Source of the DNA: Streptomyces xanthophaeus
GTDB taxonomy: Bacteria > Actinomycetota > Actinomycetes > Streptomycetales > Streptomycetaceae
NCBI RefSeq assembly: GCF_000725805.1
Contig: NZ_JOFT01000017.1
Location: forward strand, 186,001-250,000
Length of the DNA: 64,000 nucleotides
Direction of reading: 5' to 3'
Shown here: one piece after another, positions 34,668-42,851 of the stretch
How the letters are laid out: each line of letters begins with the position of its first letter
Numbering within the stretch: position 1 is the stretch's first letter
Translations under genes and position numbers: made by a program
The notes under the pieces: model-generated
What the model saw: only the letters and a program-made list of their open reading frames with translations
The model's database searches: none
What the model was told of the DNA's origin: nothing

Positions 34668-35005
34668 GCGACGCGTCGAACTACTACGGTCCCGTGGTCA
34701 ACATGAACGACGGGCACCACAACACCGGCATCAGCTACGGCGCCCCCGGCGGCTCCCAGGACGAGAACCTCCGCGCGCTCGTCGCCGAGCTGACCCGGCT
34801 CCTCCAGGAACTGCACCAGCACCTCACCCCGGAACAGGCCCGGACGGTCGAGGAAGCCCTGCCCGCGCTCACGCCCGACCGCACCGCCCTGCGCGAACGC
34901 GGCCTCCTCCTGGCATCCGTCGCGCAGATCGCCGCCGCGGTCGGCACGGTGGGCCAGCCGGTCACGGACGTGATGGGACGGCTGCTCGCCCTGCTGGGCC
35001 CGTGA
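34664..35005 (+). CDS. Small soluble protein with N-terminal NYGPVVNMN motif
   Basis: A 113-residue protein not recognised by family. Residues 6-23 (NYYGPVVNMNDGHHNTGI, 34679-34732) repeat the C-terminal motif of the upstream protein. The rest is predicted helical: LRALVAELTRLLQELHQHLT forms an amphipathic leucine-rich helix, then a second helix pair ends at VTDVMGRLLALLGP. The GTG start overlaps the upstream stop (GTGA), so both are made together. The layout, a short beta-prone motif plus a helical body, recalls amyloid-motif signalling proteins, but that is only a resemblance. Confidence 0.8.
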   Translation: MSDASNYYGPVVNMNDGHHNTGISYGAPGGSQDENLRALVAELTRLLQELHQHLTPEQARTVEEALPALTPDRTALRERGLLLASVAQIAAAVGTVGQPVTDVMGRLLALLGP

Positions 35006-35008
35006 CCC

Positions 35009-36088
35009 TCATACACGGGTGATGTCCACCAGGCCGGTCACCGAGGCGAGCGCGAGCGCCAGGAAGAAGTCGCCCCACACCAGTTCGTGCCGTACGGCGC
35101 TGCCCCCGGCGGCGTCGTAGCAGCCGTCCAGCAGCATCCCGGCCGGGCGGCCGCCGCCGGGCGCGGACAGGTGCGCACCGGTCAGCCGGGCGAGGATCTC
35201 CCCGGCCCGGTCCGTGTACGCCGCCTGCCGGAGGCCCGGCAGGCGGGCGAGCTTGAGCAGGGCGACGGCGGTGACGGCCGCGGCCGAGGTGTCGCACGGG
35301 CCGCCGGGCCGGTCCTCGTCGGCGGGCGGCACGAGCGGGCCGTGGAACCCGCCCGGTCCGTGCGGCAGCAACCGCCGGAGCGCCGCCTCCAGCCGGTCGG
35401 GGCGCCAGTGCGGGCCGCCGCCGGAGCGGTGCAGGGCATCGGCAACGGCCAGCAGCAGCCAGGCCCGGCCCCGGCTCCACCCGGCCGCGGGTTCCACGCA
35501 GGGCCGCCAGCCCGCCTGCGCGTCGAAGCTCCAGGCGGGCCTCAGCCCGTCGGCGCCCAGGCACAGGTCGAGGTGGCGGTGCAGGTGCGAGGCGGCCGCG
35601 GCGCCGTCGGGCTCGGCCTCGGCCAGCAGCGGCACCATGCCCGGCACGCCGTCGGCGCGGGCCAGCAGCCGGGGCCCGCCCAGGGCCGAACCCCAGGGCA
35701 CCAGGCCGAGTTCCGGGTCCAGAGCGGCCAGGCAGGAACGGGCGGCCCGGGCCCGCAGCTCCCCGGCCGCCCCGTCGTCCGGGGCTGCGGCCGTCCCGTA
35801 CCAGAGGATCAGCCCGCGGGTGGCGGTGTCGGCCCCGGCCCACGGCGCGAGGCGGGCGGTGCACCGTACGGCGGCCGCCCGGTCCGCCGCGTCCCCGGTG
35901 TGCCGGGCCCGCAGCCGGAGCAGCCCGGCCCAGAACCCGCCGGCCCACGACCCGCGCCCGGTCGTCGTCCACCGGCCGGTGCCGGGGTCCGCGAACAGGG
36001 GGAAGCGGGGCCCGACTTCGGCGGCGGTGACGGCCACCCGCCCGAGTACGGCTGCCAGGGCCCGCTCCGCCCCCTCGGGCGCGGTCAT
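35009..36088 (-). CDS. GH88-like unsaturated glucuronyl/sugar hydrolase
   Basis: A 359-residue (alpha/alpha)6-barrel protein. SWAGGFWAGLLRLRARHTGD, CDTSAAAVTAVALLKLARL and HELVWGDFFLALALA are typical positions of GH88/GH105 unsaturated glucuronyl hydrolases. Catalytic Asp residues are plausible in RGLILWYG- and PCDTSA-type contexts but not assigned firmly. No signal peptide is visible, suggesting a cytoplasmic enzyme acting on imported oligosaccharide. Its ATG overlaps the MFS stop, and it ends 3 bases from the convergent small gene. Confidence 0.75.
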   Translation of the reverse strand: MTAPEGAERALAAVLGRVAVTAAEVGPRFPLFADPGTGRWTTTGRGSWAGGFWAGLLRLRARHTGDAADRAAAVRCTARLAPWAGADTATRGLILWYGTAAAPDDGAAGELRARAARSCLAALDPELGLVPWGSALGGPRLLARADGVPGMVPLLAEAEPDGAAAASHLHRHLDLCLGADGLRPAWSFDAQAGWRPCVEPAAGWSRGRAWLLLAVADALHRSGGGPHWRPDRLEAALRRLLPHGPGGFHGPLVPPADEDRPGGPCDTSAAAVTAVALLKLARLPGLRQAAYTDRAGEILARLTGAHLSAPGGGRPAGMLLDGCYDAAGGSAVRHELVWGDFFLALALASVTGLVDITRV

Positions 36089-37320
36089 GCCCGGACCCCG
36101 GCGGAGTCGGTTCCGTCCACCCGCCCGGCCCGGCCCGCCCGGTCGCGTACTGCCCAGGCGAACGCGACGACGCAGGCCGCCCCGAACTCGGCGGCCACCA
36201 GGCTCCAGCCGAGCCCGTAGCGGCCCGCCTCGGCGAGCAGGCCGAAGAGCGGCGGCCCCACCGCGAACCCGGCGAAGAACCCCGCGGCGACCAGGGCCGA
36301 GTCCTGACCCGCCCGGCCCGGCAGGGCCCGCTGCATCACCAGCACCATCGAGACCGCGTTGCCGGAGACCGCGAACACCCCCACGGCCACGGCGGCCGCC
36401 CAGGCCGCCGGGCCCGCGGCCTGGGCGGCCGCCGCCACCAGCAGGGCCGCCGCCACGACCGCGCCCGCCGCCAGGACGCCCGGCAGCCACTCGGCCCGGC
36501 CCGGCCGGGCCGCCTTCGACCAGCCGATCCGGCCCACGACCCCGGCCACGCCCAGTACCGCCACGAGGGCCCCGGCGGCGGTGGGGCCCAGGCCGAGGCG
36601 CTCCGTACCGAACAGGGCGAGATAGGTGTTGACCGAGGCGATGCCGCTGCCCAGGAAGAGCGAGAAGACCGCCAGCCAGAGCACCACCGACGGGACACGG
36701 CCTCCGACGTCGGGAGCGGGCCCCGCCGTGGGCGGATCGGGCGGCAGCACCCGCAGCGCCCACAGGCCGGTCAGCAGCGCCGCACCCGCCGCGGTCCACA
36801 CCGCGCCCCGCCAGCCGACCCCGGCGGCGAGCGCCGCGAGCGGCAGCCCGGCGACGAACGCCCCCAGCTGCACCCCCGACTGCTTCGTCCCGGTCACCTG
36901 GCCGCGCCGCCCGGCCGGTACGGCCGCCACGACGGCCTTGTTGGTGGCGGGATTGGCCAGCGCCTGCGGCAGTCCGCCCAGGGCGACCGCGCCCAGCAGC
37001 ACCCCCGTACCGGGGGCGGCCCCGATCAGGGCGAGGGCCGCCGCGGAGGTCAGGAGCAGCAGGACGAGGGCGCGGCGCGGACCGATCCGGTCCACCGTCC
37101 GGCCGCTGGAGGGCGACAGGACCGCCGCCGTCCCGAAGCCGATCGTCGTCGTCAGCCCCAACACGGTCGGCGAGAGGCCCAGTTCGGCCACGAGGCGCGG
37201 TCCGAGCGCCCCCAGCAGGAACAGCTGCAGCATGGAGAAGGCCATGGCGCAGGTGAGCAGCGCGGTGAACCGCCGGCCGGGTGCACCGGCCGTCCGCGCC
37301 GTCTCCCCGGTCGCTCCCAT
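36085..37320 (-). CDS. MFS transporter
   Basis: A 411-residue major facilitator with about twelve hydrophobic helices. The loop 2-3 motif is SSGRTVDRIGPRRALVLLLL, and the second half has a PLFGLLAEAGRYGLGWSLV pair. It is coupled by a 4-base overlap to the GH88-like gene, so it may import the substrate of that hydrolase or export a sugar-like compound. The cargo cannot be read from sequence. ATG 37320 lies in a 180-base gap to a divergent membrane-protein gene. Confidence 0.9.
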   Translation of the reverse strand: MGATGETARTAGAPGRRFTALLTCAMAFSMLQLFLLGALGPRLVAELGLSPTVLGLTTTIGFGTAAVLSPSSGRTVDRIGPRRALVLLLLTSAAALALIGAAPGTGVLLGAVALGGLPQALANPATNKAVVAAVPAGRRGQVTGTKQSGVQLGAFVAGLPLAALAAGVGWRGAVWTAAGAALLTGLWALRVLPPDPPTAGPAPDVGGRVPSVVLWLAVFSLFLGSGIASVNTYLALFGTERLGLGPTAAGALVAVLGVAGVVGRIGWSKAARPGRAEWLPGVLAAGAVVAAALLVAAAAQAAGPAAWAAAVAVGVFAVSGNAVSMVLVMQRALPGRAGQDSALVAAGFFAGFAVGPPLFGLLAEAGRYGLGWSLVAAEFGAACVVAFAWAVRDRAGRAGRVDGTDSAGVRA

Positions 37321-37499
37321 CGCGCCATCCCCTCCCCCACCAGCCCTGCGGATCAGGACAGTTGTCGGCTCCGCCCTCCACCCGGTTCCCCAACGCCCTT
37401 GTGGTGTCTCTCACATCACTGGTGGCCCTTGTCGTCGGGTGACAAGTTCCTTACCTGCTCATCCCCTTGTCGGGCGGGGACTGCGAAGATGAACCCGCC

Positions 37500-38288
37500 A
37501 TGATTCCGGGCCGGTGTTGCCGAGCGGTACGGGCCGCGGTGTTCGCGGCCACCTGCGGGCTGCTCGCGGCGCTCGGCCACGTCCTGATGTCGGGGACGTC
37601 CGTCCCCTGGTGGGCGATGGCCCCGGCGCTCGCCGGAGCGGGCGCGGCGGGCTGGTCACTCGCCGGCCGGGAACGCGGCGTACTCGCCGTCACCTCGGTC
37701 GCCGTCCTGGTACAGGCGGCCCTGCACGGCGGGTTCTCCCTGGCCCAGGCCGCCGCCGCCCGAAGCTCCGGCACGGAAACCGGCTCGCTGACCCGCGCAT
37801 GGGTGCGTCACCTGCTGTGCGGCGCCCCGGACGCCGTCGCCGCACCGCTGCCGGCCACGGCCGACGCACTGCACCTCGTCACACGGGCCGGGCACGGCGG
37901 TCCGGCGCACCTGCCTCCGGGCACGGCCGACGCGGCCCTGACGGGCGCCGCGCACGCCCACCACACGGCCACGGCGCTGACGCAGACCGCCGCGCCCGCG
38001 CACGACATGTCCGGCGCCTCGTCCGGCGGCATGCTGGCCGCCCACCTGCTGGCCGCCCTGCTGTGCGGCCTGTGGCTCGCGTACGGGGAGAAGGGCACGT
38101 TCCGGATGCTGCGGGCGGGCGCCGGCTGGCTGCTCGCCCCGCTGCGCCTGGTCCTGCGCCTGCCCGCGCCGCCGCACCGGCCGCGGGTCCGCCCGTACCG
38201 CGAGTGCCGCACGCACCCGCTGCTCCAGCTCCTCCTCGACCACACCGTCACCTCTCGGGGTCCGCCGCCCGGGACCGCTGTCCTCTGA
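37500..38288 (+). CDS. Membrane protein with His/Met-rich loop, upstream of ECF sigma
   Basis: A 262-residue protein with about five hydrophobic segments. [18 protein letters not shown] and [18 protein letters not shown] form the first two helices; a loop near residues 155-190 is rich in His and Met ([23 protein letters not shown]). The last helix ([15 protein letters not shown]) precedes a basic cytoplasmic tail. The His/Met content suggests copper handling; this is inference only. ATG 37500 is used; TTG 37467 is possible. It lies 140 bases before the ECF sigma gene, so the two may be co-regulated. Confidence 0.8.
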   Translation: MIPGRCCRAVRAAVFAATCGLLAALGHVLMSGTSVPWWAMAPALAGAGAAGWSLAGRERGVLAVTSVAVLVQAALHGGFSLAQAAAARSSGTETGSLTRAWVRHLLCGAPDAVAAPLPATADALHLVTRAGHGGPAHLPPGTADAALTGAAHAHHTATALTQTAAPAHDMSGASSGGMLAAHLLAALLCGLWLAYGEKGTFRMLRAGAGWLLAPLRLVLRLPAPPHRPRVRPYRECRTHPLLQLLLDHTVTSRGPPPGTAVL

Positions 38289-38428
38289 CAGCCGGCTCCC
38301 CGGCGGCGCGACCCTGTGCGTCACGCCCCGGGCACCGGCCGCGCACTGCTGTGCGCGGCCGTGGACCTCACCGGCGCCGCTCCTCCCGCGGCGCCGGATC
38401 CCGCATCCTTCCCGAAGGACCCCAGGCG

Positions 38429-39133
38429 ATGACTCCTGCCCTGAGCACCCTCCGCACGCCCGAAAACAGGCCGGCCCGGCACACCGCGACCTCCGACGAG
38501 GCGGTGACCCGGCTGGCGCTGGCCGCCCGCGGCGGCGACCCGCGGTGCACCGACCGGTTCGTCCGCGCCCTCCAGCGGGACGTCTGGCGCTACGTGGCCT
38601 ACCTCAGCGCCGATCCGCAGGCCGCGGACGACCTCACCCAGGACACGTTCGTCCGGGCCCTGGGCGCCCTGCCCCGCTTCGAGGGCCGTTCGTCGGCCCG
38701 GACCTGGCTGCTGTCCATCGCCCGCCGGACGGTGGTGGACAGCCTCCGGTACGCCGCCGCCCGCCCCCGGACCACGGACCGGACGGACTGGCAGGCCGCG
38801 GCCGAGCAGGCGCAGCCTCGTGACGTGCCCGGCTTCGAGGACGGCATAGCCCTCGCCGAGCTCCTGGCGGCCATCCCCGCCGAGCGCCGCGAGGCCTTCG
38901 TCCTCACCCAGCTGCTGGGGCTGCCGTACGCCGAGGCGGCCCTGGCGGTCGGCTGTCCGGTGGGGACGGTGCGCTCCCGCGTGGCGCGCGCCCGCACCGC
39001 GCTGATCGGCCTGCTGACGGACACCGGGGAGGCGTGGGTCGAGACGCCCGCGCCGCGGCCTGCGCACCAGGCCGGTGATCCGCGTCCGGGCGACGGGCTC
39101 CGGCAGGCGGTGACGGCCACGACCGCTCCGTGA
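38429..39133 (+). CDS. ECF-type RNA polymerase sigma factor
   Basis: A 234-residue sigma-70 family protein. Region 2 spans about residues 45-100 ([20 protein letters not shown], then [18 protein letters not shown]); region 4 spans about 145-200 ([35 protein letters not shown]). The C-terminal 30 residues are disordered Pro/Ala. No anti-sigma gene with a zinc-binding HxxxCxxC motif lies beside it; the membrane protein upstream is the nearest candidate for control. ATG 38429 follows aagga at good spacing. A strong terminator follows. Confidence 0.93.
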   Translation: MTPALSTLRTPENRPARHTATSDEAVTRLALAARGGDPRCTDRFVRALQRDVWRYVAYLSADPQAADDLTQDTFVRALGALPRFEGRSSARTWLLSIARRTVVDSLRYAAARPRTTDRTDWQAAAEQAQPRDVPGFEDGIALAELLAAIPAERREAFVLTQLLGLPYAEAALAVGCPVGTVRSRVARARTALIGLLTDTGEAWVETPAPRPAHQAGDPRPGDGLRQAVTATTAP

Positions 39134-39137
39134 ACCG

Positions 39138-39175
39138 AGACGGCCCGCCGCCCCGGGAGGGGCGGCGGGCCGTCT
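39138..39175. terminator. Bidirectional terminator after ECF sigma
   Basis: Perfect 17-bp stem (39138-39154 with 39159-39175) with loop ggga, between the convergent ECF sigma (+) and LysR-effector-like (-) genes. Confidence 0.92.
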
Positions 39176-39193
39176 TCGGTCCTGCGTGCGTGG

Positions 39194-40003
39194 CTAGCGG
39201 CCGCGCGGCTTGCCGCGCTTGGCACCCTTGGCACCCTTGGCACCGCCGGAGGCGCCGCGCGAGCCCTTGCCGGACCCGGCGGACTTGCCGGAACCCGCGG
39301 ACCTGCCGGACCCGGAGGTCTTGCCCGCGCCGGGCTTGCGCTGGGCGCCGCCCGTCTCGGCGCGCTTGCCCTTGGGCTGCGGGGGCGTCGGGGGACGGCC
39401 CCGGGTGCTGTTGACGGTCCGCCCGCGGACGATCCCGATGAACTCCTCGACCAGGTCGGTGGTCTCCTCCTGCGGCCAGGACAGCGCGACGCGCGACTCC
39501 GGGACGCCCGAGACCGGCCGGTAGGTGAGGTCCCTGCGGTGGTAGAGGCGGGCCAGCGACTGCGGGACGACGAGCAGGCCGACCCCGGCCGCCACCAGCT
39601 CGATGGCGTCCTCCGTCGTGGCGGGGCGTTCCATCGCGGGGCGCCCCGGGGGGTTCTCCCAGTCCAGGGTGTCGTCGAGGGGGTGCAGCACGATCTCTTC
39701 GGCGAGGTCCTCGGCAGACACCTCCTCGACGGCCGCCACGAGGTGGTCCTTGGGGATCACGACCACGGTCGTCTCGGTGTAGAGGGGGATCGCGCTGAGG
39801 TCGTCCCGGTCCACGGGCAGGCGTACGAATCCCGCGTCGGCGCTGCCGCCGCGCAGCACGCCGAAGGCCTCGGCGGCCGGGGCCGCGACGAGGGTCAGGG
39901 GGACGTCGGGCAGCCGCTCGTTCCAGATCCGCACCCACTTGGTGGGCGTCACTCCAGGGACATACGCGAGCCGGAACGAAGGGGATGTTTCCGAGCCTGT
40001 CAC
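39194..40003 (-). CDS. LysR substrate-binding domain protein without HTH, basic C-terminal tail
   Basis: A 269-residue protein. Residues 10-200 read as a LysR-type effector-binding domain: FRLAYVPGVTPTKWVRIWNE, PLTLVAAPAAEAFGVLRGGS, ADAGFVRLPVD, LYTETTVVVIPKDH and VAAGVGLLVVPQSLARLYH. The N-terminal winged-helix domain is missing. The last 70 residues are Gly, Ser, Lys and Arg-rich (GSGKSAGSGKGSRG; KGAKGAKRGKPRGR), which could contact nucleic acid. It faces DUF5997 across 58 bases. The GTG start at 40003 is preceded only weakly by a ribosome site; a leaderless start is possible. Confidence 0.82.
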   Translation of the reverse strand: MTGSETSPSFRLAYVPGVTPTKWVRIWNERLPDVPLTLVAAPAAEAFGVLRGGSADAGFVRLPVDRDDLSAIPLYTETTVVVIPKDHLVAAVEEVSAEDLAEEIVLHPLDDTLDWENPPGRPAMERPATTEDAIELVAAGVGLLVVPQSLARLYHRRDLTYRPVSGVPESRVALSWPQEETTDLVEEFIGIVRGRTVNSTRGRPPTPPQPKGKRAETGGAQRKPGAGKTSGSGRSAGSGKSAGSGKGSRGASGGAKGAKGAKRGKPRGR

Positions 40004-40061
40004 TCCGCCAGGTTACCGGTCGTGGTCGGCGGTAGCGCACATGCTCGATACCCTTGGCAGC

Positions 40062-40472
40062 ATGACGTCGCACCAGAGCACCCAGACCATGAAGCCCGCG
40101 ACTGCGGCGAAGAAGCTGGGTGTGTACCTCGAGGCCACCCCCGCAGAGTTCCAGGAGGGTGTCGTCTCGCGCACCGAGCTGGCCGCGCTGCAGGCCGACC
40201 CGCCCCAGTGGCTGCAGGACCTGCGCGCCAACGGCCCGCACCCGCGTCCCGTGGTCGCGGCCAAGCTCGGCGTCTCCATCGCGGGCCTGGCCCGCGGCGG
40301 GGTCACCGAGCCGCTCACCACGGAGCAGATCGACGCGCTGAAGAACGAGCTGCCCGACTGGCTCCAGAAGGAGCGCGCCACGCAGGCCGAGGTCCGCAAG
40401 GAGACGGTCCGCATCAAGGAGAAGAAGGCCGAGCAGGCCCAGAAGCAGCAGGGCGGGACGTCTGCTTCCTGA
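40062..40472 (+). CDS. DUF5997 family protein
   Basis: A 136-residue soluble actinobacterial protein. MKPATAAKKLGVYLEATPAE opens the conserved part, with VVSRTELAALQADPPQWLQD and LTTEQIDALKNELPDWLQKE following. A charged C-terminal helix (KETVRIKEKKAEQAQKQQGG) is coiled-coil prone. The pattern of short helices suggests nucleic-acid or protein binding, but no activity is established from sequence. Divergent from the LysR-effector-like gene, a pairing I recall as common in Streptomyces. ATG 40062 was chosen over upstream frame extension. Confidence 0.85.
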   Translation: MTSHQSTQTMKPATAAKKLGVYLEATPAEFQEGVVSRTELAALQADPPQWLQDLRANGPHPRPVVAAKLGVSIAGLARGGVTEPLTTEQIDALKNELPDWLQKERATQAEVRKETVRIKEKKAEQAQKQQGGTSAS

Positions 40473-40505
40473 CGTCCTGGACGTCCTGCACGTCCTGGAC
40501 GTCCT
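40472..40505. repeat. 9-bp tandem repeat acgtcctgg
   Basis: Nearly four head-to-tail copies of acgtcctg(g/c), starting in the stop codon of the DUF5997 gene and ending before its terminator. Noncoding; likely slippage-derived. Confidence 0.8.
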
Positions 40506-40518
40506 TCGCAGGAAAACG

Positions 40519-40554
40519 CCGTGGGGCGGGGGTCCGAAGACCCCCGCCCCACGG
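40519..40554. terminator. Bidirectional terminator, 16-bp stem with cgaa loop
   Basis: Perfect 16-bp inverted repeat (40519-40534 with 40539-40554) with tetraloop cgaa, between DUF5997 (+) and the chaplin gene (-). Confidence 0.92.
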
Positions 40555-40574
40555 TGGTTCCACAGGTCAACGGG

Positions 40575-40814
40575 TCAGTCGTTGACGCAGACGTTGCCGG
40601 CGGCCGGGTTCAGCGCACCGATCACGTTGATGCTGTTGCCACAGAGGTTGATCGGGATGTGGATGGGGACCTGGATCACGTTGCCCGAGAGCACGCCCGG
40701 GGAGCCGATGGCCGCACCCGAGGCGTTGGAGTCGGCGGAGGCCGCCGACGCTCCGCCGGCGATCGCCATGGCAACGGCCAGGGCCAGGCCGGCACTCTTC
40801 AGAACACGGGACAT
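40575..40814 (-). CDS. Short chaplin (hydrophobic aerial-hypha surface protein)
   Basis: A 79-residue secreted protein. A signal peptide (residues 1-28, cleavage near ASA-DSN) leads to one chaplin domain: SPGVLSGNVIQVPIHIPINL, then the Cys pair in LCGNSINVIG and NVCVND. Short chaplins assemble into amyloid-like films on aerial hyphae and spores. Two cysteines make it ChpF/G/H-like rather than ChpE-like. The ribosome site is gaggaga at good spacing. It stands alone, next to a polyketide hydroxylase gene. Confidence 0.95.
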   Translation of the reverse strand: MSRVLKSAGLALAVAMAIAGGASAASADSNASGAAIGSPGVLSGNVIQVPIHIPINLCGNSINVIGALNPAAGNVCVND

Positions 40815-40987
40815 GGAAAGTCTCCTCGTTGCTGCAGGACGGCACCTGAGCGCCGCGCGTCCCCAACGGGTCCGCATCTTCTCTTCGGCACGAAAGCCCT
40901 CCACGTTCGGCCTGAGCGGGCCGGTTCCCTCGAAAGGGTGGGCCCGGCCCTGCTGCATTCGGGCCCTGCGCCGCGGCCTCCGACGGG

Positions 40988-42619
40988 TCAGGAGCGGCCC
41001 AGCAGGGTGCTCATCACCTCGTGCAGGACCGCCTGCGGATCGTCGACCGCCTGCGTCCAGCGCCAGGCGACGAATCCGTCGGGGCGTACGAGGACCGCAC
41101 CCTCGGGGTGCGTGCCGTGGACCTCGGCCCAGTCGGCCCCGTTCTCGGGGATGACGTCGGCTTCCGCCCCGATGCCGATGGCGTACGCGTCCAGGCGCAT
41201 GCCCAGCTGTTCCGCGACCTCCTGGGCCGCCGCGCGCCAGGGCGTGCCCTCGGAGCTGAGCAGGACGAAGGAGCGCTCGTAGAGGTCGATGGTGGACTTC
41301 CGCTCCCCGCCCAGGCCGATCCACATGTGCGGGGCCCGGGTACCGGGGTCGGCGGAGAGCTGCATCCGCTCGGGCACGACGGGCCCGTCGGGGTCGGTGC
41401 CCACGACGGCGCCGCGGTTGTAGTGGTAGCCCATGGCCACGGCGAGGACGCCGCCGGGACGTGCGCCGGAGGCCCCCGGGGCGGGCGCGTACCCCGGGTG
41501 ACTGTGCTCCGCCGAGCGGGCCGAGGCCCGCTCGCCGGTGGCCTGTGCCACCGGCTGCCGCTCGGCCTCGTACGTCTCCAGCAGGCTCGGGCCGGCCCAG
41601 CCCTCCAGCACGGCCGCGAGCTTCCAGGCGAGGTTGTGGGCGTCCTGGATGCCGGTGTTCGAGCCGAACGCCCCGGTCGGTGACATCTCGTGGGCGGAGT
41701 CCCCGGCGAGGAAGACGCGGCCTGATCCGTACTGGCGCGCGACCCGCTCCGCGGCGTGCCAGGGCGCCTTCCCGGTGATCGTGACGTCCAGGTCGGGTGC
41801 GCCGACCGCCCTGCGGATGTGCTCGATGCAGCGCTCGTCGGTGAAGTCCTCCAGGGTTTCGCCCTGGTCCGGGTGCCAGGGGGCGTGGAAGACCCACTGC
41901 TCGTGGTTGTCGACCGGCAGCAGGGCCCCGTCCGCGTCGGGCTTCGTCAGGTAGCAGACGATGAAGCGCCGGTCGCCGACGATGCGGGCCAGCGCGTGGG
42001 ACCGGAAGGTGATGCTCACGTTGTGGAAGAGGTCGCCGGAGCCGCTCTGGCCGATGCGCAGCTGTTCCCGGACGGGGCTGCGGGGGCCGTCGGCGGCGAC
42101 GAGGTAGTCGGCACGCACGGTGGTGTGCTCGCCGGTGTCCCGGTTCTTCACGATCGCGGTGACGCCGGTCTCGTCCGGGTCGAAGGACAGGAGTTCGGTG
42201 GAGAACCGCAGGTCCGCACCGAGGGTGGGGGCCACCGACATCAGGACCGGCTCGATGTCGTTCTGGCTGCACAGGCACCAGGTCGACGGGCTGAAGCGCG
42301 CGATGGCGCCCCCGGGGTCGATCTCCTCGAACAGCCACTCCTGGTCGTCCCCGGTGAGCGATCCGCCCTGGAGGATGCCGTGGTTGTCCGACAGCACCGA
42401 AGCCGCCTCGCGGATCCGTCCCTCCACGCCGGCGACCCGGAACACCTCCATGGTCCGTACGTTGATTCCGCGTCCGCGGGGATGCATCGAGGTGCCCGAG
42501 TGCTTCTCGACCAGCATGTGCCTGATGCCGTGCCGGCCCAGGAACAGGGAGGTGCACAGACCCACCAGGGAGCCACCCACGATGAGGACCGGCACACGGT
42601 GTTCAACGTTTTCCGTCAT
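40988..42619 (-). CDS. FAD-dependent aromatic polyketide hydroxylase (PheA/TfdB family)
   Basis: A 543-residue group A flavoprotein monooxygenase. VPVLIVGGSLVGLCTSLFLG is the FAD Rossmann motif, DGPRSPVREQLRI the DG motif, and GRVFLAGDSAHEMSPTGAFG the GD motif with the ribityl Asp. Close in plan to spore-pigment WhiE-VIII-type and anthracycline hydroxylases. The substrate is probably an aromatic polyketide or its shunt product. It diverges from the ABM-SchA/CurD gene across 230 bases. No minimal ketosynthase pair is visible in the window. Confidence 0.92.
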   Translation of the reverse strand: MTENVEHRVPVLIVGGSLVGLCTSLFLGRHGIRHMLVEKHSGTSMHPRGRGINVRTMEVFRVAGVEGRIREAASVLSDNHGILQGGSLTGDDQEWLFEEIDPGGAIARFSPSTWCLCSQNDIEPVLMSVAPTLGADLRFSTELLSFDPDETGVTAIVKNRDTGEHTTVRADYLVAADGPRSPVREQLRIGQSGSGDLFHNVSITFRSHALARIVGDRRFIVCYLTKPDADGALLPVDNHEQWVFHAPWHPDQGETLEDFTDERCIEHIRRAVGAPDLDVTITGKAPWHAAERVARQYGSGRVFLAGDSAHEMSPTGAFGSNTGIQDAHNLAWKLAAVLEGWAGPSLLETYEAERQPVAQATGERASARSAEHSHPGYAPAPGASGARPGGVLAVAMGYHYNRGAVVGTDPDGPVVPERMQLSADPGTRAPHMWIGLGGERKSTIDLYERSFVLLSSEGTPWRAAAQEVAEQLGMRLDAYAIGIGAEADVIPENGADWAEVHGTHPEGAVLVRPDGFVAWRWTQAVDDPQAVLHEVMSTLLGRS

Positions 42620-42757
42620 GTCTCATTCATGCCCTTTCGTACGGGGTTTCCCCCGCCCATTCACCCGCTTGGTTCTCCCCTCTCGCGCCGATCGCAGTAC
42701 CGGACCACGATCGATTCCGGGTAGCGCCGCCCCCTCATCCGGGGGCTGACCGACCGC

Positions 42758-42784
42758 ATCCGCAGGCGGATCACCCACGCGGAT
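42758..42784. promoter_or_regulatory. GCGGAT repeat cluster in divergent polyketide promoter
   Basis: A palindrome ATCCGC-ag-GCGGAT (42758-42771) and a further direct GCGGAT (42779-42784) lie between the divergent hydroxylase and ABM-SchA/CurD genes. They could be sites for a regulator controlling both sides; no regulator gene is adjacent. Confidence 0.45.
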
Positions 42785-42851
42785 TCCACCGACGACTGAC
42801 GACGTGCCACGGGATGCGGCGAACACGCGCGGTCTCGAAGGAGTGTGAACG

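Noticed and set aside
40472..40505. Possible CRISPR-like repeat
   Set aside because: The repeats are direct head-to-tail 9-mers without spacers and no cas gene is near.
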